40,624 nucleotides of DNA. Source: Methanobacterium sp. GTDB taxonomy: Archaea > Methanobacteriota > Methanobacteria > Methanobacteriales > Methanobacteriaceae. The DNA is taken from NCBI GenBank assembly GCA_039666455.1, contig JAVSLW010000019.1:1-40624 (forward strand), read 5' to 3'. Within the stretch, counting starts at the first letter, position 1, and every line of letters begins with the position of its first letter. The notes under the pieces were generated by a model, which saw nothing but the letters and a program-made list of their open reading frames with translations, had not been told where the DNA came from and ran no database searches. The translations under genes and the position numbers were made by a program. Below are positions 7,596 through 16,363 of the stretch, in pieces.

Positions 7596-8480
7596 TTAGT
7601 AATTTGCAAGTGGGTCTTCTTTTTCTGTACTTGCTTTGTATGGGACAGGTAATCCCATTGCTATCCGGTCATCGATTGTTTTCTGGTTTTTGGTTTTTTT
7701 ATCTGTTGCAAGTTTTTCAAGTAATCCCATGCCAGGTTTTACGTTCTCCATAGGTTTGGTTTCAATTAAACCTGCATCAACAGCTAATTTGAATACACTT
7801 TCACCGGCATCAGTACGTGTAAGTACTGTTGACCAGCCGTCTGGTGAACCTACAGAACCTGTTGAAACATCTGCTAATTCTGCAACGTAGTCAAGACAGA
7901 CATTACATCCGTTTTGTTCGTATCCGTGTGTTTCTTTAAGTGGGATGCTTAATTCTTCATCTGCTGTGTATACCCAGAATTTACCTTTACCTATATCCAT
8001 TTTTTCAACCAGATCTGGGCTAACTCCCATTTTTTCTGATATGAATGTTCGGAGTGATTCAAATGGGAAGTTTTCCATGCAGTAAACACCAATTAGAAGT
8101 GCAATTTTGTCTGCAACAAATCTTACCCCAAATGGATATGATTGCATCTTTCTTATACCCATGGTTTGACATGGAATTGCAACAGTACCTACTTTTTCAA
8201 GACCATATTGCCTTACAGCTTCTTTTAGTGCCCACACATTCGGTGAAAACGTGTATTTAGTGCCTGCTGCCGCTAAAATTTCATCAGAGGTCATAGCAAC
8301 CATTGGTTCTGGTTTCCACATATTTTTTCCAGGTCCTGCTACAACTGCACCGTCTATAATTTTTTCATCAAGAGCAAAAGATAGGAGTGCTGTTACTATT
8401 CCTCCGTCCTGTGAAATTTTCTGGATCTGTTTATCAGTTGATCTTGCAGAAAGTGCTTCTTTATATGTTCCTAATACCAT
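7596..8480 (-). CDS. frhB: F420-reducing [NiFe]-hydrogenase, beta subunit
   Basis: FrhB holds FAD and one [4Fe-4S] cluster and passes electrons from the hydrogenase core to coenzyme F420. The 294-residue protein shows the N-terminal FrhB/FdhB domain (KISQDGGIVTALLSFAL... GAVVAGPG), the conserved KYTFSPNVWALKEAVRQYGLEKVGTVAIPCQTMGIRKMQ block with its cysteine, IGVYCMENF, and the HGYEQNGCNVCLDYVAELADVSTGSVGSPDGWSTV segment with the clustered cysteines. It is the last gene of frhADGB, 11 nt after frhG, and is followed by the terminator. Full length and intact. Confidence 0.95.
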   Translation of the reverse strand: MVLGTYKEALSARSTDKQIQKISQDGGIVTALLSFALDEKIIDGAVVAGPGKNMWKPEPMVAMTSDEILAAAGTKYTFSPNVWALKEAVRQYGLEKVGTVAIPCQTMGIRKMQSYPFGVRFVADKIALLIGVYCMENFPFESLRTFISEKMGVSPDLVEKMDIGKGKFWVYTADEELSIPLKETHGYEQNGCNVCLDYVAELADVSTGSVGSPDGWSTVLTRTDAGESVFKLAVDAGLIETKPMENVKPGMGLLEKLATDKKTKNQKTIDDRIAMGLPVPYKASTEKEDPLANY

Positions 8481-8491
8481 TTTTAAGCCCC

Positions 8492-9289
<798 letters not shown>

Positions 9290-9292
9290 ATG

Positions 9293-9763
9293 CTAAACCC
9301 CTATTTCTTTTAAAATGATTTTAATGGCCCTGGGAACTGCTTCCTCCACACTTTCAGTTAACCCCATTTTTACATCGGGTGCAGAGACAGATTCTGGCTG
9401 GCATCCAATTACGAAAACTTCGCATTTTTTACTTAGCTCATGCAGTGGTTCTTCTACAGACCATGAGTGAGCATCGTCGTACCGTCCCCTTGGAAGCTCT
9501 GTTACCTCAAATCTTCGCACTGTTCCAGGTTCTGCGCCTGAATTAACCACATCCACCACTATAAGTTTCTTCCATGATTCGTGAGGAAGAGAGAATATGA
9601 AATGTGGTGCGCTGGTCCCTGCATCTACAAGCATTGTGTTTTCTGGAAGTTCATGTTCCTTGAAATATTCCTGTAAGGTCTCAATTACTCTTGGTCCAAA
9701 TCCGTCATCTTCAAACAGGACATTTCCACAGCCAACTACTAAAATCTCCGCGTCGTATGGCAT
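9293..9763 (-). CDS. frhD: Hydrogenase maturation protease FrhD
   Basis: A HyaD/HycI-family endopeptidase of 156 residues that removes the C-terminal tail of the hydrogenase large subunit after nickel is inserted. The family marks are present: VVGCGNVLFEDDGFGPRV near the start (with the Ni-sensing acidic residue in EDDGFG), MLVDAGTSAPHFIF, the LIVVDVVNSGAEPG block and FVIGCQPESV. It sits between frhA (its substrate) and frhG, with short gaps of 9 and 3 nt. Its target tail is visible on FrhA after DPCLSCATH. Confidence 0.93.
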   Translation of the reverse strand: MPYDAEILVVGCGNVLFEDDGFGPRVIETLQEYFKEHELPENTMLVDAGTSAPHFIFSLPHESWKKLIVVDVVNSGAEPGTVRRFEVTELPRGRYDDAHSWSVEEPLHELSKKCEVFVIGCQPESVSAPDVKMGLTESVEEAVPRAIKIILKEIGV

Positions 9764-9772
9764 TTTTATTCC

Positions 9773-10996
9773 CTATAATCTGACCATTTTGCTTTTTATG
9801 ACACTCTTGTCCTCATCATCAATTACAATCATATGGGTAGCACATGAAAGACAAGGGTCGTATCCTCTAATTACATGAGGGCCGTACTCGTGGTGGAATC
9901 CTTCAGTTGCAGGGCCCATGGTTGGAATGTTCCAGGTTGTAGGGACTAAAGCACTGTAGAATTCAGTTTTGCCGTTTTCACCTACTTGGGCCATGTGCAC
10001 GTCCATTCCCCTTGGACCTTCAATTGCACCGATTCCAAGCTTACCAGTACCTCTAACATCAAAGTTACCCACATTAGCAGGTGCTGATGTGTTGAGTTCA
10101 TCCAGTATGGCTATTGCTCTTGAAAGAGCAGTTTTCATTTCCATTGCTCTGGCTACATGTTGAGCCACTGTACCTTTTCCAGAGAATCCTCCGTATTTAA
10201 CAGCTCTTGCCCTTGGACCTACTTCTATGTTTACACCATCGTAGAGAGGAATGGTTGAACATGCTTTTTTGCCGATTTCAGGATCTTTGTACCATCTTTC
10301 AGGCATCATTTCAGTGAATCTGTCTAAATCAAAATTATCCCTGTTACCATAGACTATGTCTGTAGCAATTGTTGGCTGGTCATGAACACCCAATCCTTTT
10401 GGCAGATCTTTATCTGCAACTAAACCCACAATAAGGTCTACGTGCTCATCTACTTTTGGTTGAAGTGCTTTTAATCTTGCGTATAACCTTTTTCTTGCAA
10501 GTTCAGATATGTTTTTAGCAACCCCACCAATCCTGATGTCAGATGGGTGTATACCTTCTCCACCAACTATATCCACTACGTACTGGGCAGTTTTTCTTAT
10601 TTCAGAAACAGAGTTTACCGCAGCAGCAAACAGGTTTTCAGGTACAAAATCAGGAGCTATAAGAAAATGGTGTATAGCATGACTGTTTACGTGGTGAGCC
10701 GCAATAACAAGTTCCCTTAAGAGTTTACCTGCTTTTGGCGGTTCTATACCTAATGAATCATCCATAGCTTCCACACATGCTAAAGTATGAGGTATAGGAC
10801 AGACACCACAGATCCTTTGCACGATTACTGGTGCAGTTTCTGGAGATTTGCCTGTTACTATTTTTTCCAGCCCTCTGACAGGAGTAATACTAAAGTATCG
10901 CCCCTTAGTTACTATTCCCTCATCATCGACTTCCATGACCAATTCTGCGTGTCCTTCCTGTCGTGATGTTGGCGATATGACAATCTTTTCGCTCAA
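9773..10996 (-). CDS. frhA: F420-reducing [NiFe]-hydrogenase, alpha (large) subunit
   Basis: The H2-splitting subunit (407 residues). The four cysteines binding Ni-Fe are RICGVC (C63, C66) near the N-terminus and DPCLSC (C382, C385) near the C-terminus. There is no UGA, so this is the cysteine form rather than the selenocysteine form. A 19-residue tail after CATH should be removed by FrhD. The start is TTG at 10994-10996, set by AGGTGAT 4 nt upstream, which also gives the family's usual N-terminus (SEKIVISPTSRQEGH). It is the first gene of frhADGB. The enzyme supplies reduced F420 for CO2 reduction. Its promoter should lie in the ~280-nt AT-rich region shared with the divergent PepSY gene. 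Confidence 0.96.
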   Translation of the reverse strand: MSEKIVISPTSRQEGHAELVMEVDDEGIVTKGRYFSITPVRGLEKIVTGKSPETAPVIVQRICGVCPIPHTLACVEAMDDSLGIEPPKAGKLLRELVIAAHHVNSHAIHHFLIAPDFVPENLFAAAVNSVSEIRKTAQYVVDIVGGEGIHPSDIRIGGVAKNISELARKRLYARLKALQPKVDEHVDLIVGLVADKDLPKGLGVHDQPTIATDIVYGNRDNFDLDRFTEMMPERWYKDPEIGKKACSTIPLYDGVNIEVGPRARAVKYGGFSGKGTVAQHVARAMEMKTALSRAIAILDELNTSAPANVGNFDVRGTGKLGIGAIEGPRGMDVHMAQVGENGKTEFYSALVPTTWNIPTMGPATEGFHHEYGPHVIRGYDPCLSCATHMIVIDDEDKSVIKSKMVRL

Positions 10997-11280
10997 ATGT
11001 ATCACCTCTTGTTTTTAAAAATATATGATTATCAATATTTCAATTTATTATCTTTAATAATAAGCTTTTCTTTGAAAAAAAAAATGAAAAATATATATAT
11101 GATGAATAACCAATTATATAGTTTCAGATTAAAAATTCATAAAAGCTCTTTGCTTTTTCAAAACACTCCTTTTAATTCAGGTAAGATGCGTAAATATAAT
11201 AACTTAAATGATCATATCAATAATATGTTCATTAAATTAATAACTCCAATTTGAGACAGTCAGTAAAAGAGGTGAACCAA

Positions 11281-11718
11281 ATGGTTAATACAAAGATCCT
11301 GATATCTGTTATTATTGTAGCCTTAATAGGGGCTGCAGCAGCAGGTTATCAGATTTCATCAACTACTCCCGGACTATGGCAGCCTACTAATCCTGCCAAT
11401 CCACAAGAACAACAATCTCCAGGCCAGAGCAGTCAGCAGTCTATACAAACTCAAGGTGAAACCCAAGGAGGAACTTCTGGAGGGAGCCAAAGTGGAAATG
11501 GAGGTAGTAATGTGAAAATAACACCAGATCAGGCTAAATCTATAGCCCAAAAATCAATAGAAGAGCCTGGTGTTACAGCAGGTACTCCGGAATTAATAAC
11601 AAGAGACGGGACTAAAATTTACATTGTTCCAGTCATGGACAACAGTAAGCAGGTCGGAGAATTTGAGATAGATGCTCAAACTGGCAAGATTATTGGAGGT
11701 GCAGGAGGTGCACCATAG
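11281..11718 (+). CDS. Exported PepSY-domain protein
   Basis: 145 residues. An N-terminal membrane/signal segment (ILISVIIVALIGAAAAGY) is followed by a Gln/Gly/Ser-rich low-complexity linker (~30-80), then one PepSY domain: KITPDQAKSIAQKSIEEPGVTAG... IYIVPVMDNSKQVGEFEIDAQTGKIIGG. The closing DAQTGKI is the family's typical ending. PepSY domains are thought to inhibit or modulate extracellular proteases or act as structural modules. The ATG at 11281 follows GAGGTGA at the right distance; longer in-frame starts lack this. Its stop TAG is immediately followed by the ATG of the PAC2 gene, with no gap, so the two are coupled. A related protein is encoded at 25286. Confidence 0.75.
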   Translation: MVNTKILISVIIVALIGAAAAGYQISSTTPGLWQPTNPANPQEQQSPGQSSQQSIQTQGETQGGTSGGSQSGNGGSNVKITPDQAKSIAQKSIEEPGVTAGTPELITRDGTKIYIVPVMDNSKQVGEFEIDAQTGKIIGGAGGAP

Positions 11719-12438
11719 ATGGTTGAAATGGTTGTAACCGAAGTTGAATGCTGTAAAATAATCTCTAAAGACGTTAAAGATGCAATAGTACTGGAAGGAT
11801 CACCAGAATTAGGTCTTATAGGCAATATAGTAGGATGGCTTTTAGTTGAAGAGCTTAATATGGAGCAAATAGGATATATTGACTCCAAATATTTCCCCCC
11901 ACTTGCGGTACTGTATAAAGGAAAGGCTATTCATCCATTCAGAGTATATGCAACTGATGGAATTGTAATGTTCCTTTCAGACTTCATTATTCCGCCAAAT
12001 GTTACTTACGATATGACCAATGCAATAGTAGACTGGATGAACAGAAACAACAGTAAAGAAATCATTACATTCAACAGCATAGTAGTAAAAGGGAAAACTC
12101 AGGGAGTTGCAGGTGTAGCAAACTCAGATCAATCCCTGGAAAGACTTGGAAAGTTAAATGTACCCATATTACCCTTTGGAAATATAGCAGGGCTATCAGG
12201 TACACTACTTACAAGGAGCATACAAAAAGGCATACCGGGGTCCTGCTTATTTGCAGAGGTATTAAGTCCATATCCTGATCCAAGAGCAGCTGCAAATGTG
12301 ATCAATGTTTTAAATAAAATGATAGGTACAGAAGTTAATGCAGAACCCCTCATAAAAGAAGCTGAAGAGATAGAATCAAGGCTCCAGGAATTATCTCAAC
12401 ATGTCCAGAGTGAACCAGGATCACAGATGTATATATAA
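11719..12438 (+). CDS. PAC2-family protein (proteasome assembly chaperone-like)
   Basis: 239 residues of the PAC2 superfamily, to which eukaryotic proteasome-assembly chaperone 2 and archaeal PbaB-like proteins belong. Characteristic stretches: AIVLEGSPELGLIGNIVGWLLVEEL, QIGYIDSKYFPPLAVLYKGKAIHPFRVY, the ITFNSIVVKG segment, and PILPFGNIAGLSGTLLTR where other members have GLGTG/GASGLLL. The C-terminal ~35 residues are a helix rich in glutamate. It starts directly after the PepSY gene stop. A second PAC2 gene lies at 16364 in the ribosomal/Nop10 cluster; the two are divergent paralogues. A role in proteasome assembly is inferred from family only. Confidence 0.82.
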   Translation: MVEMVVTEVECCKIISKDVKDAIVLEGSPELGLIGNIVGWLLVEELNMEQIGYIDSKYFPPLAVLYKGKAIHPFRVYATDGIVMFLSDFIIPPNVTYDMTNAIVDWMNRNNSKEIITFNSIVVKGKTQGVAGVANSDQSLERLGKLNVPILPFGNIAGLSGTLLTRSIQKGIPGSCLFAEVLSPYPDPRAAANVINVLNKMIGTEVNAEPLIKEAEEIESRLQELSQHVQSEPGSQMYI

Positions 12439-12515
12439 AGACTTGAAAAACGGAATCCTAAATATAAAGAGATTCTGATTCACTTAATTTTTTAAGGGGT
12501 TTTGTTAACGTTTGC

Positions 12516-12523
12516 TTTATATA
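12516..12523 (+). promoter_or_regulatory. TATA box for tRNA-Arg(UCU)
   Basis: TTTATATA stands ~49 nt upstream of the tRNA 5' end in otherwise non-coding DNA. It fits an archaeal TATA box with a ~20-nt leader before the mature tRNA. Confidence 0.5.
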
Positions 12524-12571
12524 CTAGTTTTTACTAACCTATTAATTACCAGTTTTAAGCCATGTAAATGT

Positions 12572-12647
<76 letters not shown>

Positions 12648-12656
12648 CATCCACTC

Positions 12657-12794
12657 AAAAATGCTTTGCAATTTTTGGTGCCTGCAAAAACAAAGTTTTT
12701 GCAGCCGAGGAAACGCAGTTTCCTACGGCCCTCGAAAATTCTATGAATTTTCGAGCGGTTGATCAAAAAATATCCTCGTTTCGCTCGGACGAAA
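12657..12794. repeat. Row of five short hairpins between the two tRNA genes
   Basis: Successive inverted repeats, four with three-base loops: AAAAATGC/GCAATTTTT (12657-12676, one bulge), CTGCAAAAAC-AAA-GTTTTTGCAG (12682-12704), AGGAAAC-GCA-GTTTCCT (12708-12724) and CTCGAAAATTC-TAT-GAATTTTCGAG (12731-12755). A weaker TTTCG/CGAAA pair lies at 12779-12794. Two longer arms are perfect over 10 and 11 bp. No reading frame or tRNA explains them. Similar units occur at 12974, 34345 and 36516. Confidence 0.75.
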
Positions 12795-12849
12795 GCAAAA
12801 AAGCGAACTTATTTATTTTAAAATATTTCAAACAGTTTTAATATCAAAC

Positions 12850-12857
12850 TTTATAAA
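12850..12857 (+). promoter_or_regulatory. TATA box for tRNA-Arg(CCU)
   Basis: TTTATAAA lies 32 nt before the tRNA 5' end, close to the spacing expected for an archaeal promoter. The AAATGT just before the tRNA is shared with the upstream copy. Confidence 0.5.
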
Positions 12858-12889
12858 TCATGCATAACAAAACATTTTTGAATAAATGT

Positions 12890-12967
<78 letters not shown>

Positions 12968-12973
12968 AACGCT

Positions 12974-12993
12974 CAAAATTCTATGAATTTTTG
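12974..12993. repeat. Single hairpin of the AAAATTC family
   Basis: AAAATTC-TAT-GAATTTT starts 10 nt after the tRNA-Arg(CCU) 3' end, flanked by C and TG that extend it slightly. It has the same core and the same TAT loop as the fourth hairpin of the preceding row. Confidence 0.65.
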
Positions 12994-13024
12994 TGTCAAT
13001 ACTCACATCACCTCAAATTTAAAA

Positions 13025-14175
13025 TTAAATTTCACTAATTAAATCAGCAAGCTGTTTTAAATCACCTACTTCAAAAACTTCAGCCCCTGCTTTTTCATAA
13101 TGCGAAACACGGCTATCAGCCACATTCCATTTATTTTTCGGCTCTGGATTCAATATTAAAACTCTTTTAGACTTTTTAACCATATTTTCAATAAGTTCCG
13201 CACTTTTTGGTATTCCTTCTTCCTTGGGACCTGCCCAATCTCTGCAATCACTTAAAATCAGTACATAAGATTTACTATTTAAGTTAGCATGTTTTAAAAA
13301 ACCTTCAAATGCTGTAAACATATTAGATTTACCGCGGATCATTGAATTATTTTGTCTGATTTCTAAAACTTTAATGAAAGCATCAATTACGTTGATTTCC
13401 TCTAAAGCAGAGGAAATATTTCAGCAGTTTTATTATCAAATTCAAATGCCCTTGTACGATTAAATGAATTTTGGGCTGCATAAACCATGCAAAAGAACCA
13501 GATACTAATCCAATCACACGAAACACTAACATCACTTAAAAAATAGTGATTCTGCTTTTTAATCTTTGGCTTGCTCTTAACAAGTTCAAGAAGAGTTCCC
13601 CCATGTTTCATGTTCCTTCTGATACTTCGCCTAATATCTGGCTTTTGTTTTCTGGCCATCTTATATCTACGCACTCTTTTTGTGGCGATTTTTCGACCAA
13701 GCTTCTGGCATAAATCTATTAACTCCGGTTGAAGCGTGTTTAAAGTTCTGATATTACTTTTTAGAAGCTCTGAGTTACCTTCCATGTTGGCATTATCGTT
13801 TATGTCATTTAAAGTGTTTTTAATGTAATCTATTTTATACTGCTGTGCTTTATCCCCTGAATCAAAATCAGAAACTTTTCTTGTGCTTATTGATACATTG
13901 TACTTTTTTATGAATTTTGATTTATCAATGAACCCCTCTGGAAGCTTTTGCTCTTCGTTTTTTCCTTTTTCCTCAAAAAATAATTTATACAATTCGTTAA
14001 ATTTCTTTCTCTGGCGCTGATCTTTAAGATAAATGCATGCCAAAGCCTCCTGTAAATTCCCACCATTATTCTCAATTAAAGGAGCAGCTTTGCATGCAAT
14101 TTTTGTGCTTCTAATACTTGCTGGAATTCCATTTTCCCGGAGCATGCCTGAAAATTTAACTATTTCATTTATCAT
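13025..14175 (-). pseudogene. CoxE-type VWA-domain protein, split by a frameshift
   Basis: Two minus-strand pieces form one CoxE-like protein. The first (14175 to 13402) gives the N-terminal helical region, a basic segment (KRVRRYKMARKQKPDIRRSIRRNMKHGG) and the VWA start with a MIDAS-type DxSxS (YFLSDVSVSCDW), continuing to NKTAEI. The frame then runs into a stop. Moving by -1 near 13411-13416, at an AAA/TTT run, restores SSALEEINVIDAFIKVLEIRQ and the rest of the VWA domain (MIRGKSNMFTAFEGFL... LILSDCRDWAGPKEEGIPKS... WNVADSRVSHYEKAGAEVFEV) down to 13025. CoxE proteins pair with MoxR ATPases, and the MoxR gene is just upstream. One lost T in a homopolymer would explain the break, so either a recent pseudogene or a sequencing error. 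Confidence 0.8.
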
Positions 14176-14254
14176 TTAAATTCCAAGAGTTTTATTGTTA
14201 ATACTCCTTAACCTCAACTAATCTCTTTTACAACTAAATATTATATTTAAGAGG

Positions 14255-15106
14255 CTATTTTACTTTAATATCGTCTAAAACTTTCTTTCTATCGTCTTCA
14301 TTTTTAATAACAACATTAATAGTCTTTTTAAAAGAATCATTATCTAAATTATCCTCATTAAATAACATAATGCTCCTTACCCAGTCAATAGTAGTCCTAA
14401 TTGAAGGGTTTTTAGTAAGATTAAGCTTTCTTATTTTTTGTATTGCCTTTACAACATTTTTTACGAGCTTCAAGGATGCTTCAGTAGTATGCGATTTTAC
14501 AATTTCAACTTCCCTTTCAAATGAAGGGTAATCAATGTATAAGTATAAACAACGGTCTTTTGTCTCATCTAAAAGCTGCCGTTGAGAGTTTGAAGTCATT
14601 ATAACCATTAAATCATTCTTTAATTCAAAAGTTCCCAGATCATTAACTGTAATCTGTTTTTCTCCAAGAGCTTGAAGTAAAAAACTCTCCACTTCTTCAT
14701 CAGCTTTATCAATTTCATCAATTAAGATAACAGAAGGTTTTTCATTCATAAATGCTGATAATAGCGGCCTTTTTATAAAAAATTCTTCCTTGAAGACATC
14801 ATTTTCTGTTTTCTTAATCTTAGACATTTCAAGACTTAAAAGCTGCTTTTGATAATTCCATTCTCCAACGATCTGTTCAAAAGTTATGCCTTCATAACAT
14901 TGTACTCTGAAAAAATTCCTTTCAAATGCCTTTGAAATAGCTTTTGAAAGTTCAGTTTTACCTGTTCCAGGAGGCCCTTCAATAAGAATTGGTTTTTTAA
15001 GTGATAAAGCAATAAAAACAACTGTAACTATATTATCGTCAGGAATGTAATTATTTTGAGCTAACACATCTTTTATGTGCGTTATATTCAATTCACTTGT
15101 TTCCAT
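14255..15106 (-). CDS. MoxR/CoxD-type AAA+ ATPase
   Basis: 283 residues of the MoxR branch of AAA+ ATPases, which remodel protein complexes and aid cofactor or metal insertion together with a VWA partner. Visible motifs: Walker A GPPGTGKTELS (~44-54), Walker B SVILIDEIDKAD (~125-136), the sensor 1 asparagine in MTSNSQRQLLDETKDRC, an arginine-finger region DRCLYLYID and a C-terminal helical lid (NPSIRTTIDWVRSI). It is 10 nt downstream of the EndoQ gene and 79 nt before the CoxE-like gene, so the three probably form a unit. The client is unknown. No CO dehydrogenase or oxidase genes are near, so the CoxD label refers to family only. Confidence 0.85.
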   Translation of the reverse strand: METSELNITHIKDVLAQNNYIPDDNIVTVVFIALSLKKPILIEGPPGTGKTELSKAISKAFERNFFRVQCYEGITFEQIVGEWNYQKQLLSLEMSKIKKTENDVFKEEFFIKRPLLSAFMNEKPSVILIDEIDKADEEVESFLLQALGEKQITVNDLGTFELKNDLMVIMTSNSQRQLLDETKDRCLYLYIDYPSFEREVEIVKSHTTEASLKLVKNVVKAIQKIRKLNLTKNPSIRTTIDWVRSIMLFNEDNLDNDSFKKTINVVIKNEDDRKKVLDDIKVK

Positions 15107-15116
15107 TATCTTTGCC

Positions 15117-16319
15117 TTAATCTAATAATATTTTACCGTACATTCCACCTGCACCAGGTTGAATTTTAAGAGTATTTTCTCTAAATGACTTTATAACTTC
15201 CGTCAATTTAGATTCTATTCCTGTAACTTCATCAAGAGGTGCATAAATCAAAACTTCTATCTCGCTTCCAAATGTATGCACTAATTCTTTCCAGATTTTC
15301 TGCACAAAAATAGTAGTAATTCCCTTTCCATAAACAAGGCTTATTATCTCAGCAAGTGGAAGAATATGAGTATATTGAGGCCTAAATTCTGGATGATGTG
15401 GTTCATCCCACTTTGCAATATCTCCAATCCTGTCTTTAACACCTTTTTTGATTAATCCACCACAAGGACATCTCATTTTAAGTTTTCTGGCTTCTTCAAT
15501 CGTAAATATTTGATAACATCTCACACATCCAGTTTCATGATATTTACCAAGCCTTGGATCGAATCCGTAATTTCCTACAACTTTTTTTGATCTTATGGCT
15601 TCTTTAAAAGCATCATAAGTCCATTCTTTAATTTCAATTTCATTAAATTCTCTTCCAAGCCTGTGAGGCCATGGAGAATGAGCATCAGAGTTTGAAAGAA
15701 AGGGGATATCTTGAAGCTCTTCTATTCTATCTGCCATATCTGTGTCAGCAGAAAGTCCAAGCTCTAAAAAATCAGGTTTGTCGTTATAACAGTCGTAAAT
15801 GCTGTTAAATTCCTTGTAAATACTTGTCCATGGAGTAAATGCATGGGATGGGCCGATTAATCCATTATGATCTCTAACCAGATTCATTAATTCTGCTCCA
15901 TTCATGTTAACTCTGGATCTTCCCTCAGTATCGATGTTTTTTGAAGGTAATTCTTCTCGAATTTCATAAGCAGATTCGATTGAAGGTAAAATTATGAGTT
16001 GATGAACTCTATTTTGATCTTCCACTTCTACTGTTAAAATAAATTTACATTTGTCTACTTTAGTTTCTGGATTTTCAACTGTTTTTAAAAGGCGTGTCTG
16101 TGAATTTTCATCGCAATCTTTAACGGAATATATTCCAGTTTCTGATGGATTTGTACTATCTTCTATTATTTGAAGCCATCCTGGATGAAGTGCATCTCCA
16201 GTACCAATTAAATCCAGTCCTTTAAGCTTTGACTGTGATGCAATTGTATTTATCACCATGTTTTTTGAGGTTGCCTTTGAATAAAGGCTGTGGGTATGGA
16301 GATCTGTTCTTATTATCAT
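15117..16319 (-). CDS. Endonuclease Q (PHP-fold DNA repair nuclease)
   Basis: EndoQ cuts DNA on the 5' side of deaminated bases (uracil, hypoxanthine) and abasic sites; it occurs in Thermococcales and some methanogens. The 400-residue protein begins with the PHP metal motif RTDLHTHSLYSKA (D6, H8, H10) and contains further metal-ligand candidates: TGDALHPGW, VEVED, GPSHAFTPW and SNSDAHSPWPHRLGREF. It then has a zinc-finger-like part CVRCYQIF...CPCGG and the C-terminal domain with GAGGMYGKILL. Length and order fit the family. The start has GTGATGGA right before the ATG. It lies between the PAC2 gene (44-nt gap) and MoxR (10-nt gap). Confidence 0.87.
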   Translation of the reverse strand: MIIRTDLHTHSLYSKATSKNMVINTIASQSKLKGLDLIGTGDALHPGWLQIIEDSTNPSETGIYSVKDCDENSQTRLLKTVENPETKVDKCKFILTVEVEDQNRVHQLIILPSIESAYEIREELPSKNIDTEGRSRVNMNGAELMNLVRDHNGLIGPSHAFTPWTSIYKEFNSIYDCYNDKPDFLELGLSADTDMADRIEELQDIPFLSNSDAHSPWPHRLGREFNEIEIKEWTYDAFKEAIRSKKVVGNYGFDPRLGKYHETGCVRCYQIFTIEEARKLKMRCPCGGLIKKGVKDRIGDIAKWDEPHHPEFRPQYTHILPLAEIISLVYGKGITTIFVQKIWKELVHTFGSEIEVLIYAPLDEVTGIESKLTEVIKSFRENTLKIQPGAGGMYGKILLD

Positions 16320-16363
16320 TCCATCACTACAGGAAAATTGAAATTTTAAAAAATAACGTTTGT

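Noticed and set aside
9773..10996. Selenocysteine form of FrhA
   Set aside because: The C-terminal motif is encoded as DPCLSC with cysteine codons and there is no in-frame UGA.
10997..11005. frhA start at GTG 11003-11005
   Set aside because: That GTG is inside the AGGTGAT ribosome-binding site; TTG at 10994-10996 gives the known N-terminus.
10997..11254. 85-codon frame between frhA and the PepSY gene
   Set aside because: Low-complexity, Asn/Lys/Ile-rich, no ribosome-binding site, and crosses the divergent promoter region.
12655..12795. CRISPR array between the tRNAs
   Set aside because: The palindromes differ in sequence and are not direct repeats separated by spacers of constant length.
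13411..13422. Programmed -1 frameshift in the CoxE-like gene
   Set aside because: No canonical X-XXY-YYZ heptamer and no obvious downstream pseudoknot; a lost T in a homopolymer is simpler. Kept only as an alternative in the findings.
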